Assembly (NCBI RefSeq): GCF_025118155.1 | Contig: NW_026251393.1 | Span: 955,001-1,019,000, forward strand | DNA length: 64,000 nucleotides | Reading direction: 5' to 3' | Source: Cokeromyces recurvatus | Lineage: Eukaryota; Mucoromycota; Mucoromycetes; Mucorales; Mucoraceae | Part shown: positions 12,131 to 24,146 of the stretch, piece after piece | Layout: the number at the start of each line of letters is the position of its first letter | Numbering within the stretch: position 1 is the first letter of the stretch | Notes under the pieces: model-generated | The model's input: only the letters and a program-made list of their open reading frames with translations | Told to the model about the DNA's origin: nothing | The model's database searches: none | Position numbers and translations under genes: made by a program

Positions 12131-13512
12131 TCTTTAGTTTAATTGTATATAATATGTATTTTTACAAATTATATTCATTGGCCTTAATGTACATGTAGAC
12201 AATTTTTTTAATTATTATATGCTATTGAGTAAGACAAATTAGCTATAGATATACACAATCTATAGTTTGATGATTGATATATACACATGCTATTTCCCCT
12301 ATTGCTATATTCAATAAACTCTATGAAAATAACTAATAGGTTACTATATAGTACCCACAGATTATATTCAGAAATATAGAGTATAATTCCCCTTTTCCCC
12401 AAAAAAAAACACGCCAAATATAAATTAAATTTATGCTAAAGTTAATTAGCTGGAAATAATACAATAAACTCGGAAAGTTAAGGAATAATACACGATAGTT
12501 AAACAGAATATTGTATGTATTAGCTATCTAAAATAAAATTTATTTATCAACTACACCACGTTCACTTTCAAGGGGGAAAAAAAATTAAACCCGATAAAAG
12601 GATGAATCATTTCTTCCTATTATCAGCCAAATTTAGAAAAATAAAATCAGAATAAGAATTATTATTTTTAGTCAAAGATTTGACACCACATCACCGAAAC
12701 CATCGAAAGATTAAAATAATTCTTTATTTAGAAGTATGAACAAGATTTAAAATGTAAAAAAAAAAAAAAATATTTGCTTTACTCGATTAAGCTACAAATA
12801 ATATCACACTAACTGTTTAATATACAGAAATATGAAGAAAACAAAACAAACCGAAAAGTAAGAGAGAGAGAGAGAGAGAAGGGATATACATAAAATAAAA
12901 AAATATACAATTACATAATATGATTTTTTTTAATGAAAATATTTATTCATTATAAGCTATTTAAACGTCATGAACTCTACTTCAAGATCAGATTTACTAA
13001 AAAATAATTCTAAATTTTACAGACTTAAAGTTGTACAAAGGAGAGATGGCATGTAGGTTCTACAAATTTTCTTTAAATGTTTAGCCTATTTTATGTAATG
13101 AAGAACTACTTTGTCAAGTGTAATATTGCTTTATAGAGAAACAAAATTACATATTATATGGGATTTTTTGTTTAAAAAAAATAGAAAAGATAGAAAAAAA
13201 AGTTATATAATAAAATTTGCACAATGATTTGATCGACAGTATTTTTTAATTTAGTTTTCATAATCATAGAATTGAATTTTTATCCGGGAAATATTTTTTC
13301 TAAATTTGGTAATTTAATGGACTTATAGAATAGGTGCTTTACACTATCTGATTAAGCAAATATATTATTACAAAGACTTTACAAAAAGATATATATAAGA
13401 ATTATTTTTTGTTTTTTTCATGGTTTTTTTTTAAAAAAAAAGGGAAACACAATATAGTTGGCTAGATTTATTAATATCATTTCTTTTTGTTCATAGTTAT
13501 TCCCTAGCTAAA
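12131..13512. other. Gene-free AT-rich stretch upstream of the NRPS-like gene
   Basis: No gene is supported. It contains short A runs and a GA dinucleotide tract near 12861-12878. The last few hundred bases should hold the promoter of the reductase gene at 13513. A TATA-like stretch occurs near 13390-13400, but I cannot assign a transcription start. Confidence 0.5.
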
Positions 13513-16500
13513 ATGACACATACTACTGTATCTCTTGGTGATGTTTCTTTTACAAACAGTCAATCTGTGTCCATACATTATAAGGCTTTTACCAATTATA
13601 TGAATTATCTAAGCAAGTTACATTCTGATAAGGTTTTTACTCGTTATTATTCTAATAAGACCTACAAAACTTTAACCTATGCTGATGTGGATCGTATGGC
13701 AATTAATTTGGCTTGCAAATGGTCAAAGGATGCTGAGAGATCAAGTGTGGTTTCCTTTATGAGCGATCATACAATAAATTATGTTATTGTTATGTTGGCT
13801 TTAATGAAATTACGTCGTACTATGCTTGCTATTTCGCCTCGTAATTCTGAAGCTGCTATTACAAACTTGTTAGAAAAGACTGAAAGTAAATTGTTAATAG
13901 CAAATGCTAAATATGAAAATATCATAAAAGGAGTTAAAGCACAAAATCCAGATGTCAAGGTTATTATCATTCAGCCTCTTGATATTGAGGCTCTTTCAAA
14001 GGAACCTCTTAATTCTGATTATAAAAAGATTCTTAATTATCACTTTTCTGATGAGGACATTGAAAAAGACGCGTTAATCATTCATAGGTAAATAATAGTT
14101 ATCTATATTTATGTTAACCCTTTTTTTTTGCCATGTACTGCAAGTTTTCACTAAATCAGTTTGTTATTTATTATTTATTTTATTTTATTTTATTTTATTT
14201 TATTTTTTTAGTTCTGGTTCAACGGCTTTCCCTAAACCAATATATCTCAGCAATCGCTATTTATTCAATATGCTCAAACCTTTCCATCTTCTTGTTAACG
14301 AGAAGGAGAATATGCCTCATGTCACAGAAAATGATTGTATGTTTTCATTAGCGCCTTTGTAAGTTTTATTCTATTTTTCCGTCATTGAAAAGGAATACAA
14401 GTATAGCTTATATATCATTGTTTTTTTTTTCTTTTTTATAGATTCCATATTTTCGGTTTTTTTGCACTATTTTCAATGGCTACTGTAGGTGGTAGTGCTA
14501 TTTTTGTAGAAAAATTGCCTCCTTCTCAAGAAGAAATTAATTATGCTTTAGAAGTTAACAAGGCAACCATCATGTGTGCTCCTCCTCTTATTCTTGAACA
14601 AATGATTCCTTATCTCAAGGAGACGAATGATTTCAATACGATGCAGCGCCTGAAGTATATTATTTTTGGTGGAGCTCCACTTAAGCATGAAGCAGGTGAA
14701 TGGCTTCAATCTCATAATATCAATGTTCGTGACATGTATGGTACTACTGAAATTGGTGCCTTTATGTCTTCTGATTTGGACCCAAAGAGCAAAAACTGGG
14801 GCTCTATTGGTATTTACATGAAGGATAAAGAAGGTCATCCATATGGCGTCTTTGAGACCAATGATGAAAGTGAGCCTGATGTTAAGCATCTCTATATTCG
14901 CGCTGGCTGTCCTACCTTGGCGAGTCATGTCGCTAACCGTCCTGATGGCGGCTATAATACAAATGATCTCTTTAAAGAAGACCCCAACTTTCCTGGTTAC
15001 TACATTTACTTGGGTCGTCGCGATGATACTCTTATTATGGAAAATGGTGAAAAAACCAATCCTGTTCCTATGGAATCGACTATTCGTCAAAGTCCCGTTG
15101 TCAAACAAGTTGCTATTTTTGGACAAAATCGTCAATGTACTGCTGCTTTAGTTGAAACTGATTTGGAGTATGCTATTCGTTTAGGCCCTGATGAAATTAT
15201 TGCTGCCGTTCATGAAGCTGTCAAGGAAGCCAATGCTGAATGTCCTAGCCATAGTATCATTCTTCCTCAAATGGTCAAAATTCTACCTTTCAACAAGTCC
15301 TTACCTTCAACGGATAAGGGTACGGTGATGCGAAAGAAGGCTGAAAAAATGTATAAAGATATAATTGACAAGCTTTACAAAGACTTCCTAGAGGGTCCCA
15401 GCCGTAATGATAAAGATAGTATCAATGCAGATACCTCTTCTTGGTCCTCTGAACAAACACTTGATTTCTTAATTAGTTGTGCCTCTGAAGTCTTGAGTGT
15501 GCCCAAGTCCTCTTTTAAGGATCATACTCGATCTATCTTTGACTATGGCCTCAATTCTCTGACTGCAATTCAACTTCGTAATAAGATTGCAGAGTATTTT
15601 GATAATATTCCTCAAAACTTCTTGTTTCAGCATCCTAGCTTTGAATCTATGCATGAAGCGCTTATGAATGGTATAGACCAAGACCTTGCAGAACTGAATG
15701 AAAAACGTTATCAACAAGCACAAAACTTGGCTCTTGCCTATATCAAGAAGGCGAAGGCCGATTTCTTCCCTATTGCTCGTCACGATGATAACAAAAAGCG
15801 AGATAAGGTTGTTCTTTTAACTGGCTCTACTGGTACCCTTGGTTCCTTTATGTTGCGTGATTTATTAAAGGATCCCAGTGTTAAGAAGGTCTACTGTTGT
15901 GTCCGTGGTAAAGAAGGTGAATTGTTTAACCGTCTCATCAAGGCCTTTGAATCTCGTTCTCTTGATATTTCCTTATTAAAGTCTGATCGTGTTGAAACTT
16001 TACCAATGCGATTCAATGATCCTTACCTCGGTTTCTCCGAAGAAAAGTACAATCAACTTAGAAATGAAGTGACTATTGTCCAGCATTGCGCTTGGGTACT
16101 TGACTTTAACATGACCATTGATTATTATGATAAAGAATGTATTACTCCTTTCTATCATCTTCTCAAGTTTGCATATCGAGAAATAAATCCAATGCATGTA
16201 CATTTTATTTCCAGTATCTCTGCTAGTGCTGCTACTGGAGACCAAATTGTTGAGGAACCCCTTCCTCTTGATTCACATGTTTCCATGCCTATGGGCTACG
16301 CTCATTCCAAATTTGTTGTTGAGAAACTCATGAACTATTTGACTGCAGAAAAGAACTTCCCATGTATCATTGAACGTCTTGGTCAGGTCTGTGGTGATTC
16401 TGAAAATGGTGTCTGGAACACCTCTGAACAATTCCCCTTAATGTTTATTGGTGGTGGCTCTATTATGCACAAGATGCCTGAATTGGACACGATCATTGAT

Positions 16501-16905
16501 TGGATTACTGTTGATTATGCATCTGCCTCTATTGTTGATATTATGCTTCGTACTGCTGATTTACCTATCACTGAAGATAACTCAATCTATCATATCGTCA
16601 ATCCTCGTCTTATCACTTGGTCAGATGTATTAGAAGCTATGAGGGGCTCTAACATGGTCTTTGAAACTGTTTCACCTTCTGAATGGGTTAATACTCTTGC
16701 TCAGGATACTACAAACCCTGCTGCTCGATTACTTTCCTTTTATGAAGGTAACTTTAAAGAGGCTTTCAAGATGCCTATCTGGCAAACAAAGAAGACAAGT
16801 GCCCTTACACCTATCATTACCAAGGCACCTATCCTTGATGCTAACTTATTTAGTAAATTCTTAGCTCGCTGGCAATCTGTTGGTTTTTATAACCCTTCCA
16901 ACTAA
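13513..16905 (+). CDS. NRPS-like carboxylate reductase (adenylation-thiolation-reductase)
   Basis: Three exons (13513-14087, 14212-14358, 14442-16905) give 1061 residues. The AMP-binding domain (about 30-600) has the P-loop SSGSTAFPKPI, the YGTTEIGAF motif, LGRRDDTLI and the terminal Lys-bearing DKGTVMRKKA. The carrier domain (about 630-710) has the phosphopantetheine site DYGLNSLTAI, with Ser as the attachment residue. The C-terminal domain (about 750-1061) is an NAD(P)-dependent thioester reductase. It has TGSTGTLGSF for the cofactor, SSISASAATG, and the YAHSKFVVE Tyr/Lys pair. Such A-T-R enzymes activate an acid as an adenylate, load it as a thioester and release it reduced to the aldehyde or alcohol. 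Lys2 shares this order but is longer and has extra N-terminal sequence. The substrate cannot be read from the sequence, and no pathway genes adjoin it. It ends only 104 bases from the convergent LRR gene. Confidence 0.93.
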
Positions 16906-17009
16906 ATTCTTCTTTACTTAAAATAGATAAATATATGTATTTATACTTGAAATATATTCTGTAAATAAAGTCAATAAACAATTCAATTTTTTTTCAACTT
17001 GTTTATTTA

Positions 17010-17931
17010 TTAATATAATATAGAATTATTATAAATATTTACATAACAAGTTTGACTACAAGCTCTAAATAAGAATGGCAAGTTCTCCTTATTTAATTTT
17101 ATAAGATGTAAATCAGAATGAAATAACAAAGAAGAGCAATAATAGCATCTAGGTATAAGTGTTCTCAAGTCTTTGTCAGCTGAAGAGAGTAAGATTGATT
17201 TATCTTCCAAGACGGATTCTGGGAGATTTTCGGAAATAATTTGCTTTGATTCTTGATCTATAGAGCATAGAAGGCCTATTGTTTGTAGACATATACTTTT
17301 TAGAGTTATAACTTTTAAATCATTTGTTTTTTGTTGACAGAAATTATTATTTCCTAGCCATAGCACTTTTAATTTTTTTAATTCTAAGATTTCAGCAGGT
17401 AAATGAATAAGACGATTATTATCTGTTAGATCGATCAGTGACAATTGTTTTAAATTGCCTATTTGAGAAGGAATGCTTGTCAAGTGATTATTGTGTAAAA
17501 AGAGTTGACGTAGATTGACAAGTAAGCCTATTTGCATGGGTAATTCTTTTAGTTGGTTACTTCCTAAATTTAATTCCTGTAGATTAGTTAACCGCCATAA
17601 TTCATGAGGTAAAGAAACAAGATGATTGTTTTGAAGTTGAAGTGATGTCAAATTTTCTAAATAAGGCACAGCAGGTGGAGCAATTTGCTTTAATTGTAAC
17701 GATTAGTCTTTTAAAGGGATATTAAAGTTTTAAATTTTTATTTTTTATTTTTTTTTTTATTACCAAACTATTCATTTTCTTAAATGCTAAATAAGCTTTA
17801 GTAGTAAAACTAACTGTTTCGATGGGCACTTTTTTCTTTTGGTTATCTGGTTTCGATTCATAAAAGGTTGCTATACAGCCATTCATATGCCATAATACAA
17901 CTGATTTATATTCATTTTTAGCAATTGACAT
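17010..17931 (-). CDS. Leucine-rich-repeat protein with C-terminal Cys motif
   Basis: Two exons (17764-17931, 17010-17687) join in phase to 281 residues. Residues 1-56 are not repeat-like and hold a hydrophobic/Trp patch (VVLWHMNGCIA). From about residue 63 run several 23-residue repeats of the SDS22/plant-type pattern LxxLxLxxNxLxxLPxE/QI, for example LTNLQELNLGSNQLKELP. The C-terminal third is Leu/Ser-rich. It ends in a Cys pattern (RCYYCSSL, then RACSQTCY) seen after repeats in several fungal LRR proteins and possibly metal-binding. LRRs of this kind usually make protein contacts; I cannot name a partner. The exon 1 acceptor choice is forced by an in-frame stop just upstream. Confidence 0.88.
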
Positions 17932-18158
17932 TGAGAATCAGCATCTGTTTTTTTTTCTATTCTTTAGTCAGAAAAAAAAAAAAAAAAAAAAAAAAATAAA
18001 ATAAAATAGATGGTTTTTTTTTCAACTTTTATCGTAGTTTCGCTGATATGAATATGCATAATTAAAAGCATATACAGAATAATTGTTTGTATATAAATAT
18101 TCATATTATTTATTTCTTCTTTCTTTTTCTTTTTCTTTTTTTTTTTTTAATTTATATA

Positions 18159-19248
18159 ATGGAATTGGATTGTTGTGAAAATAAAGGATCTTCTTCTAAA
18201 ATTAAGATGGATGTTTACAATAAAGACATGATTACGAATTCAAAAGATAGTTTTATTAATCCTCAGCAACAACAACAATCAAACAACGAACTGATTATTA
18301 CTGCTAATAGTAAAAACATGAATATGGTGAATAAAAGACGTCCACAACAGAGTAATGTTATAACCGAGAGACGAAGTGTGAATAGGCGAAGTTCATTAAT
18401 GGTAGTTATATAAAATATGTCTAGATCTTCATATATGCATGCACATATACTAAATTCTTTATTAACAGCCAAGGTCGAAGGCTCTTTTGAGGGTGATTGA
18501 TCAAACTGATGTAAGTGATGATACATTTACATTGAGAATGAATGTATTAAATAATTTATATAGGAAGACTCACATTTAGGTGATATAGAGATGAGAAGAG
18601 AATATGAGACTACAACTCAACTGAAAAATATGGATAATTCAATCGAGGTATGTGGAGTATATATTCTTCTGTAGTAAATTGCATTGACATAGAAATATAC
18701 ATTTAGACATTACAACAAGGTGTACCTCCTGCTTCATGGACGAAAATGGTAGATATGCCTTTATATCAATGCTCCAAGTTAAATCCAGAAATAGAAATGA
18801 CTGTAAGTATGCATTTGCATATAATAAATATGTATATTCATTATTTGTGGCTATTTTATATTAGAACTTTCAACTGGAAAATACAATATACAATAAAACT
18901 ATTAAGAGAAAAGGTAAGATAAGATATACAAATGCATGTATATACATACATAACATTTGCATTCTAGCATCTGCAGAAGATAGGCTATTTGATCCTTATC
19001 CTATACCAATAAGCTTAAAACGAAGAGCTGTTTCACCTTCACTTTCTTTAAATGGATCCCCTATTTTATCAGACTTTTCTAGTCCTCCAATACCTTCTAC
19101 TTCATCTTCTTATTCCTTTTTTAATAGTTACTTTGGAGGAACAGCCTCAGCTAACGCAGCAGCTAGAGCACAACAAAAGCCATCTAGTAATAGCACATTT
19201 AACTTACATGAAGCAAGTGGTGGATTAAGTCGAATGTCTTTAGAATAA
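18159..19248 (+). CDS. Conserved-looking protein of unknown function
   Basis: Six exons (18159-18401, 18469-18510, 18564-18647, 18707-18802, 18865-18913, 18968-19248) join in phase to 264 residues. Four of the five joins are phase 0, and all introns are GT-AG. The N-terminus is Asn/Ser/Gln-rich with a short Gln run. The middle has VPPASWTKMVDMPLYQ and NFQLENTIYNKTIKR. A motif FDPYPIPISLKRRAVSPS follows, then a Ser/Pro-rich tail ending in an Ala patch and SRMSLE. The Lys-Arg-Arg-x-x-Ser-Pro context looks like a nuclear-localisation and phosphorylation site. I do not recognise the family. The start is the first ATG after a long pyrimidine tract. It diverges from the LRR gene (227 bases apart) and converges on the next gene with 24 bases between stops. 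Confidence 0.82.
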
Positions 19249-19272
19249 AATATGTATACATGTATTTATTTA

Positions 19273-21389
19273 TTATGAAAATTTATAAGAATCTGAATCA
19301 TCAATTAACTTTTCTTGATATTTAGCCTTTAATTCAGCAAGTACATCAGCATTCATCGTTGGTATATTATTCCTTTTAATAATTTCATCTCTCCTTCTAG
19401 CAGTTTCAATTTCGTCTGATAAAGTATTCTTTCTTTTCGCTGGTAATTGCTGCTGCTCATCATTATTGTGGGCTTGTTGAGCTGCCTTGAATAATTTGTT
19501 ATTAAATAAACTATGTTGTGTATGATTATCATCATCATCATCATCTTCTTCTTCACCATCACTTTCAAAAAAATTCTTGGTCAAGAATGTCTTGTTAACA
19601 TGAACGGGTTGTTGTTCTGATTGTTCTTTTTCTTCTTGTGCTGCTTTAAATAACTTGGTATTAAATGAATTTGCGACAGGTGTATCATTACTTTCTGTAG
19701 ACCAGAAATCAATATCACTATTACTCCATGTATTAAGCTTAATAGTAGTAGGCGTAGTAATAGTAGTAGTAGTAGTACTGGGTTTATCTTGGCTGACTCG
19801 TTGAGAGAAACGTTTTGTTAAAGGTACTGAGCGTTTACTAACTCTGCCTGGTGACGCCGCAGACTCTTTCTTAGCTGTGAGTCCATGAATTTCTTTCCAA
19901 AAGCGATTACTAACTTGGCTACCTCCAGGTGTTCTACATGAAATTAAGTAAATGTATAAAGTTAGAGGCAAAGAAAAATGAGGGTTTTTTTCCTGTTTAC
20001 CTAATTATTTCAGCTGATCTTAACTTGGCGCCTCCAAGCTCATTAATAAAACTTTTCCTATTATTATTTGGGGATATAGTAAGATGGCGAGGTGATGTAG
20101 CACTAAATTGACTAATACGCATATTAGCAGATGAACTTGATAGCTTTTAAATTAAAAAAAAAAGATTAGTTGGTTTTTTCTTCTCTTTTCTCTCTCTCTT
20201 TCTCTCTTTTTGTTATACCTCCTTGTGACAAGTATTGGACTGAGAAGACTTTATTGATTGGTTATATGATATTGAGCTTGTTCCATTATGACTGTTAGAA
20301 TGGTTATAACTAATAGAAGATGGTCTATTTCTATTTGTATTATTAGAAGGTGACGATATAATACTAAACGCATCTTCCTCCTCCTTTCGATCCTCATGTT
20401 CAGGAGAGGATACTATAGACATAGAAGTATCTTCATCAGCAAAATTTTCATCTTTTTCTATAATGCTTCCTTGTTCAAATCTTGAATTAGTAGTGGAAAG
20501 TTCATCAGCTAATAAAGATGACTATTATTTAAGTAAGAAAAAAAAATAGTAAATGAATATACATGGTTCTTAAAGATAATATAAACACTATTTACTTGTC
20601 TTCGTATTTTTAATAAATTTTTATGTAATCTATCCATTCGTCGTCTTTCTTCAGTTAATTTTTCTTGTAATTTCATTGACCATTGTTGTCTATTAGGGGT
20701 CAAAGTAGATTTTCTCATTGTCTTTCTCGGTGATGAAAATGTATTAGGTTGACTAGGTTGTTTATCTAAACTTATATATGATATAGGTGTATCGTCAGCA
20801 TAATGTTCAATTAATGAAGGGGTTTCTGCTATATCTGATTCTGATTCCTGATAGAATGGATTTCTACTAGGATAATTATATTTTGCTTGTGAATCTAAAT
20901 ATATGACATTTACAAATTAGATTAAATAAGACAAAAACGACTAAATATTTTTTCTTAAAAAAAAAACCTTCACGAAGTGTATGTCGTTCAATGAGAGGTG
21001 TTAAGGAAGTTCTACTAGTACTAGCATTATGTGAATCAAGTTCTGTTCTTCTTTGATTCAATATAGCTCTCAATCTTTCTGACGTTTCTGCTGTACGTTT
21101 CTGAATATAAGACTATAAAGAAGTGTGTAAGTTCAATTGTTGTATATAACTTAAAAAATTCTTTATATAAATGTATATGAATGTATACATTGCTTGTTCT
21201 TGGAGTTAATTTAGCTTGTAAGTTTCCATAAAAGCGATCAAAATCTCGTGTAGCCTTGGTATGAGCTGATTTGACAGCTTCATAAATAGGTGTTGCAATA
21301 GTTCTTAATGGTGAAGCTACCAAGCCAGGTTTCTCTGAAGCTTTTATTATTGATCCATAGCCACCATCTACTCTATTAGGCGAATACAT
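19273..21389 (-). CDS. Large unrecognised protein with coiled-coil and acidic low-complexity regions
   Basis: Six exons (21189-21389, 20968-21112, 20596-20894, 20219-20521, 20001-20143, 19273-19933) join in phase to 583 residues. Residues 1-67 contain GGYGSIIKASEKPG and a probable helix with YEAVKSAHTKATRDFDRFYG. Next come a basic helical stretch (RLRAILNQRRTE), an Arg/Lys-rich coiled-coil-like segment (KLQEKLTEERRRMDRLHKNL) and a Ser/Asn-rich region with many Ser-Pro sites. Then come RTPGGSQVSNRFWKEI, two FNTKLFKAAQ-type repeats separated by an Asp/Glu run, and a final helical segment. The repeated F-N-x-K-L-F-K-A-A-Q motif (about residues 435 and 500) suggests a short linear binding motif. 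I cannot assign a function; a scaffold is only a guess. Confidence 0.8.
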
Positions 21390-21414
21390 TTTATAAATAA
21401 TAATAATAATACTA

Positions 21415-21416
<2 letters not shown>

Positions 21417-21465
<49 letters not shown>
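21417..21465. repeat. 49-base A homopolymer
   Basis: An uninterrupted run of 49 A just upstream of the minus-strand gene's start codon, therefore in its promoter or 5' UTR (T run on the coding strand). It is one of the longest homopolymers in the window. Length is probably polymorphic and prone to sequencing error. Confidence 0.9.
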
Positions 21466-21466
<1 letters not shown>

Positions 21467-22323
21467 GGAAGAGAGAGGAGTATGAAAAGCCTTGAAAAAA
21501 TTTAGAAAAATAATATAACTTTTTCTATTGTTTTTGAAAATCAGAACGCGATAAAAAAAAAAAACGCGTGCATCACTCTATAATACAATTAAAATTATAT
21601 TTTATTATGACCAATGAACACGTAGCTATAAAAACTGATTTGTCCTACTTAGTTTAGAAAACAGAGAATAGAAGGCCTTATAAGACAAAAGATAAAACCA
21701 TAAAAGTTAAAATTAGAGAAATATATATGCATATATTATTAGAGAAAGAATGTGTAAAAAGAAAGAAAAAAAAAATAGTTTCACGGATAGATTCGACTGA
21801 GATAGCCGCTTAGTTAAGGGAGAAAGCCAGTATTGGAGAGATGAAGGAACAAAAGAATGAGCTAGATTTATTTTATTTTATTTTATTTTAATATTTGATT
21901 CAAAATCAAGATGTATAAAATCAACATGAAACTATATCTGCTTGATATCTCTTACCAGTAGTGTTGATATTGATATCGAAACAATAACAATTATAGTTAC
22001 GGCTATTTTTTTTTCTTTTCTTTCCTTTCATACAAACTATTAGCAAAACTGATTTAAGTCTAGATTTCTGTTAATAAATATCGTTTGTTATATGACTATT
22101 GAATGTATCATATCATATTATATTATGTAATGGCTTACAGTTGTCTTTGCGAATAATAGATTCTTGTTGCGTTCGACAAAGAAGATATGAAAGACTTAAT
22201 CTATTTGATATTGTTGTATTATCTTTGTTTTAGAAGTAGAATATATATGCATATTTAAATCAGTATATATCTTGTTAAATTATATAATTCTATACTTGGC
22301 GTAAAAATAGATGCATATTCATA
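21466..22323. other. Intergenic stretch between two minus-strand genes
   Basis: About 860 bases with no supported gene. It should include the promoter of the 583-residue protein and the 3' UTR of the velvet gene. An ATTTT tandem run occurs at about 21868-21890. No tRNA or other RNA gene was recognised. Confidence 0.5.
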
Positions 22324-23669
22324 CTAACCTAAATAATGATGATTACCTTTCTTTTTAGCTTCATTCATATCAACTACAGGATTGTAACAACTACTTTTAA
22401 AACTTATTTGTGATTTTTGCTTATTATCCTTTGAAAATACTATATTGCCATTATCTATCACTTCTTTTTCTGATGACTCTTTAATAATACTCTTAGAACC
22501 CTCTTTATCGTCCATTAGCAGTAATGAATTCACTGATATGACAGAGTTATGATTATCACTTGTTTCATTTGATGTATTATCTATTTGTCCTGCTTTTTTC
22601 TGAATAGTATTTTTCCTCGTTGACTTTTTATTGGTTCGTCTCGATAATCGTGGACCTGATTCCGTTCTAATTCTGATCTTTAATCCCTGTGCAGCAAAGC
22701 TTTTGATTAAGGAACAAGAAGGATGCATTCCAGGAAACTTGTAATAAAATAGACTTAGTCATCTATTGCCATTGCTTTCCTCTTTCCAAAAAAAATAAAT
22801 AAATATGAATGACTTACATTCTTGGCATTGTAGACAGTAAACTGCTTAGTCAATACTGATGTAATATAATTAACAGAATGCCTATATAAACATAAATATA
22901 TAGGTCCGCTTTTAATTATATTATCCTTTCCTCCACTTCTTTATACGTATAGCTTACCCTTGAATTTTAAACAAACACATTTGTAGACGATAGTTTCCTT
23001 CTATCCGAACAGAAATATCTGGAAATACGAAAAAAATACCTTCACTTCCATCTAAATCTCTTAAATTATAGACAGAGGAAACGGTACGTCCAATTGTCAA
23101 TTTAGTATGCAAAGCAAGGTTTAGCTCTTGACTTTCCTTATCTGATGGGATAAGAACTGCAATTAAGAATAAATGAGATAATGGTGATAATATAGAACTA
23201 TAAAATAGTATCATAAATAGATGTTATATATGTATATGTATGTATGTATGTACATTTTATATAAATATGCCAAGTACTACCTTTTGCCCCTATCTGTGTG
23301 TTTATTGTAATTCAGTTGAACCTCAACAACAGGTGGAGGGTCAATTGGTCTTCTATCAACTGTAAGAGAAAAAGAAAAATAAATGATTATATAAATTACC
23401 ATACATATACATATACAACTACCTCTTTCACCAATACCACATGTTCTAGAATGAACTGGATGCTGTCTAACTGTCAGCTTGAAAGAGCTATTAGTATATT
23501 CAATATTAGTGTCAATTTAGAAAAAGCTGTTTATATAGGATAAAAATGTTTATCTACTTGTAAGTAAAAGCTTCAATAGATGGAATCGTCTCTTTTTATG
23601 ATTATTTTCTATTGTTTTTAGTTTAACTATTGGAATTATATAACTATTAAATATAATCTAACCTTTCAT
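22324..23669 (-). CDS. Velvet-domain transcriptional regulator
   Basis: The best model has seven exons (23663-23669, 23558-23570, 23423-23487, 23281-23359, 22958-23197, 22818-22881, 22324-22737), 293 residues. The velvet domain fills residues about 7-165. It opens with LTVRQHPVHSRTCGIGE and DRRPIDPPPVVEVQL, continues with SSVYNLRDLDGSEGIFFVFP and ISVRIEGNYRL, and closes with FPGMHPSCSLIKSFAAQG and KIRIRTESG. These are the DNA-contacting and dimer elements of VelB/VosA-type proteins, which couple development, sporulation and secondary metabolism in fungi. The tail is Ser/Asn/Lys-rich and disordered. Everything from exon 3 on is secure. The 7-base and 13-base first exons are inferred because a stop lies upstream in frame; they give consistent phase and good splice sites but need transcript support. 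Confidence 0.9.
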
Positions 23670-24146
23670 ATTTTATTGAAAAAAAAAAAAAAGTCAGAAA
23701 AATAGTGAGAATAATATGAATAAAAATGAAGAAAGAAAAAGAAAGAAAAAAAAAAGGAAAGAGAATTGTCATTTTAGTCAAAATATATGTGTATATTTTT
23801 ATATAAAAAAAAGTTTTTCTCTCCCCCTAAAAGTTAGTCTTTTTTGATTTGAAGGAAAAGAGAAAATATTTAAACGTTACACTAGGACCAACAAACAAAG
23901 TGTAGTCTCTTTAAAAGGTAAGGATGATTTGCAGCGGAGAGCAAAATTTATATCTTGATTTAATACAATTAAACATTTTTTTTATTATTTTTATAAATTA
24001 AAATTTATAAAGCGACCTATGGGCACATAATATCTTTGTTATATTGGATTGCCCAGGTCAGTTCAAATTATGTGAAAAAAAAGTATCTAAAAACCCTCTT
24101 ACGGGACAAGAGGTAAAAAGGTAAAGGAAAGGAAGATCAAGACTTT
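23670..24146. other. Velvet promoter side and LINE 5' junction
   Basis: About 480 bases without a gene. The side nearest 23670 should hold the velvet promoter. The region just before 24147 is where the truncated LINE begins; its exact 5' junction could not be fixed. Confidence 0.45.

Noticed and set aside
14548..15135. 195-codon minus-strand frame inside the NRPS-like gene
   Set aside because: It is antisense to the adenylation domain, which has all its motifs intact on plus; the antisense peptide has no motif.
21781..21850. Possible tRNA-like segment (GATTCGA word)
   Set aside because: No acceptor stem, anticodon arm or B box could be arranged around it.
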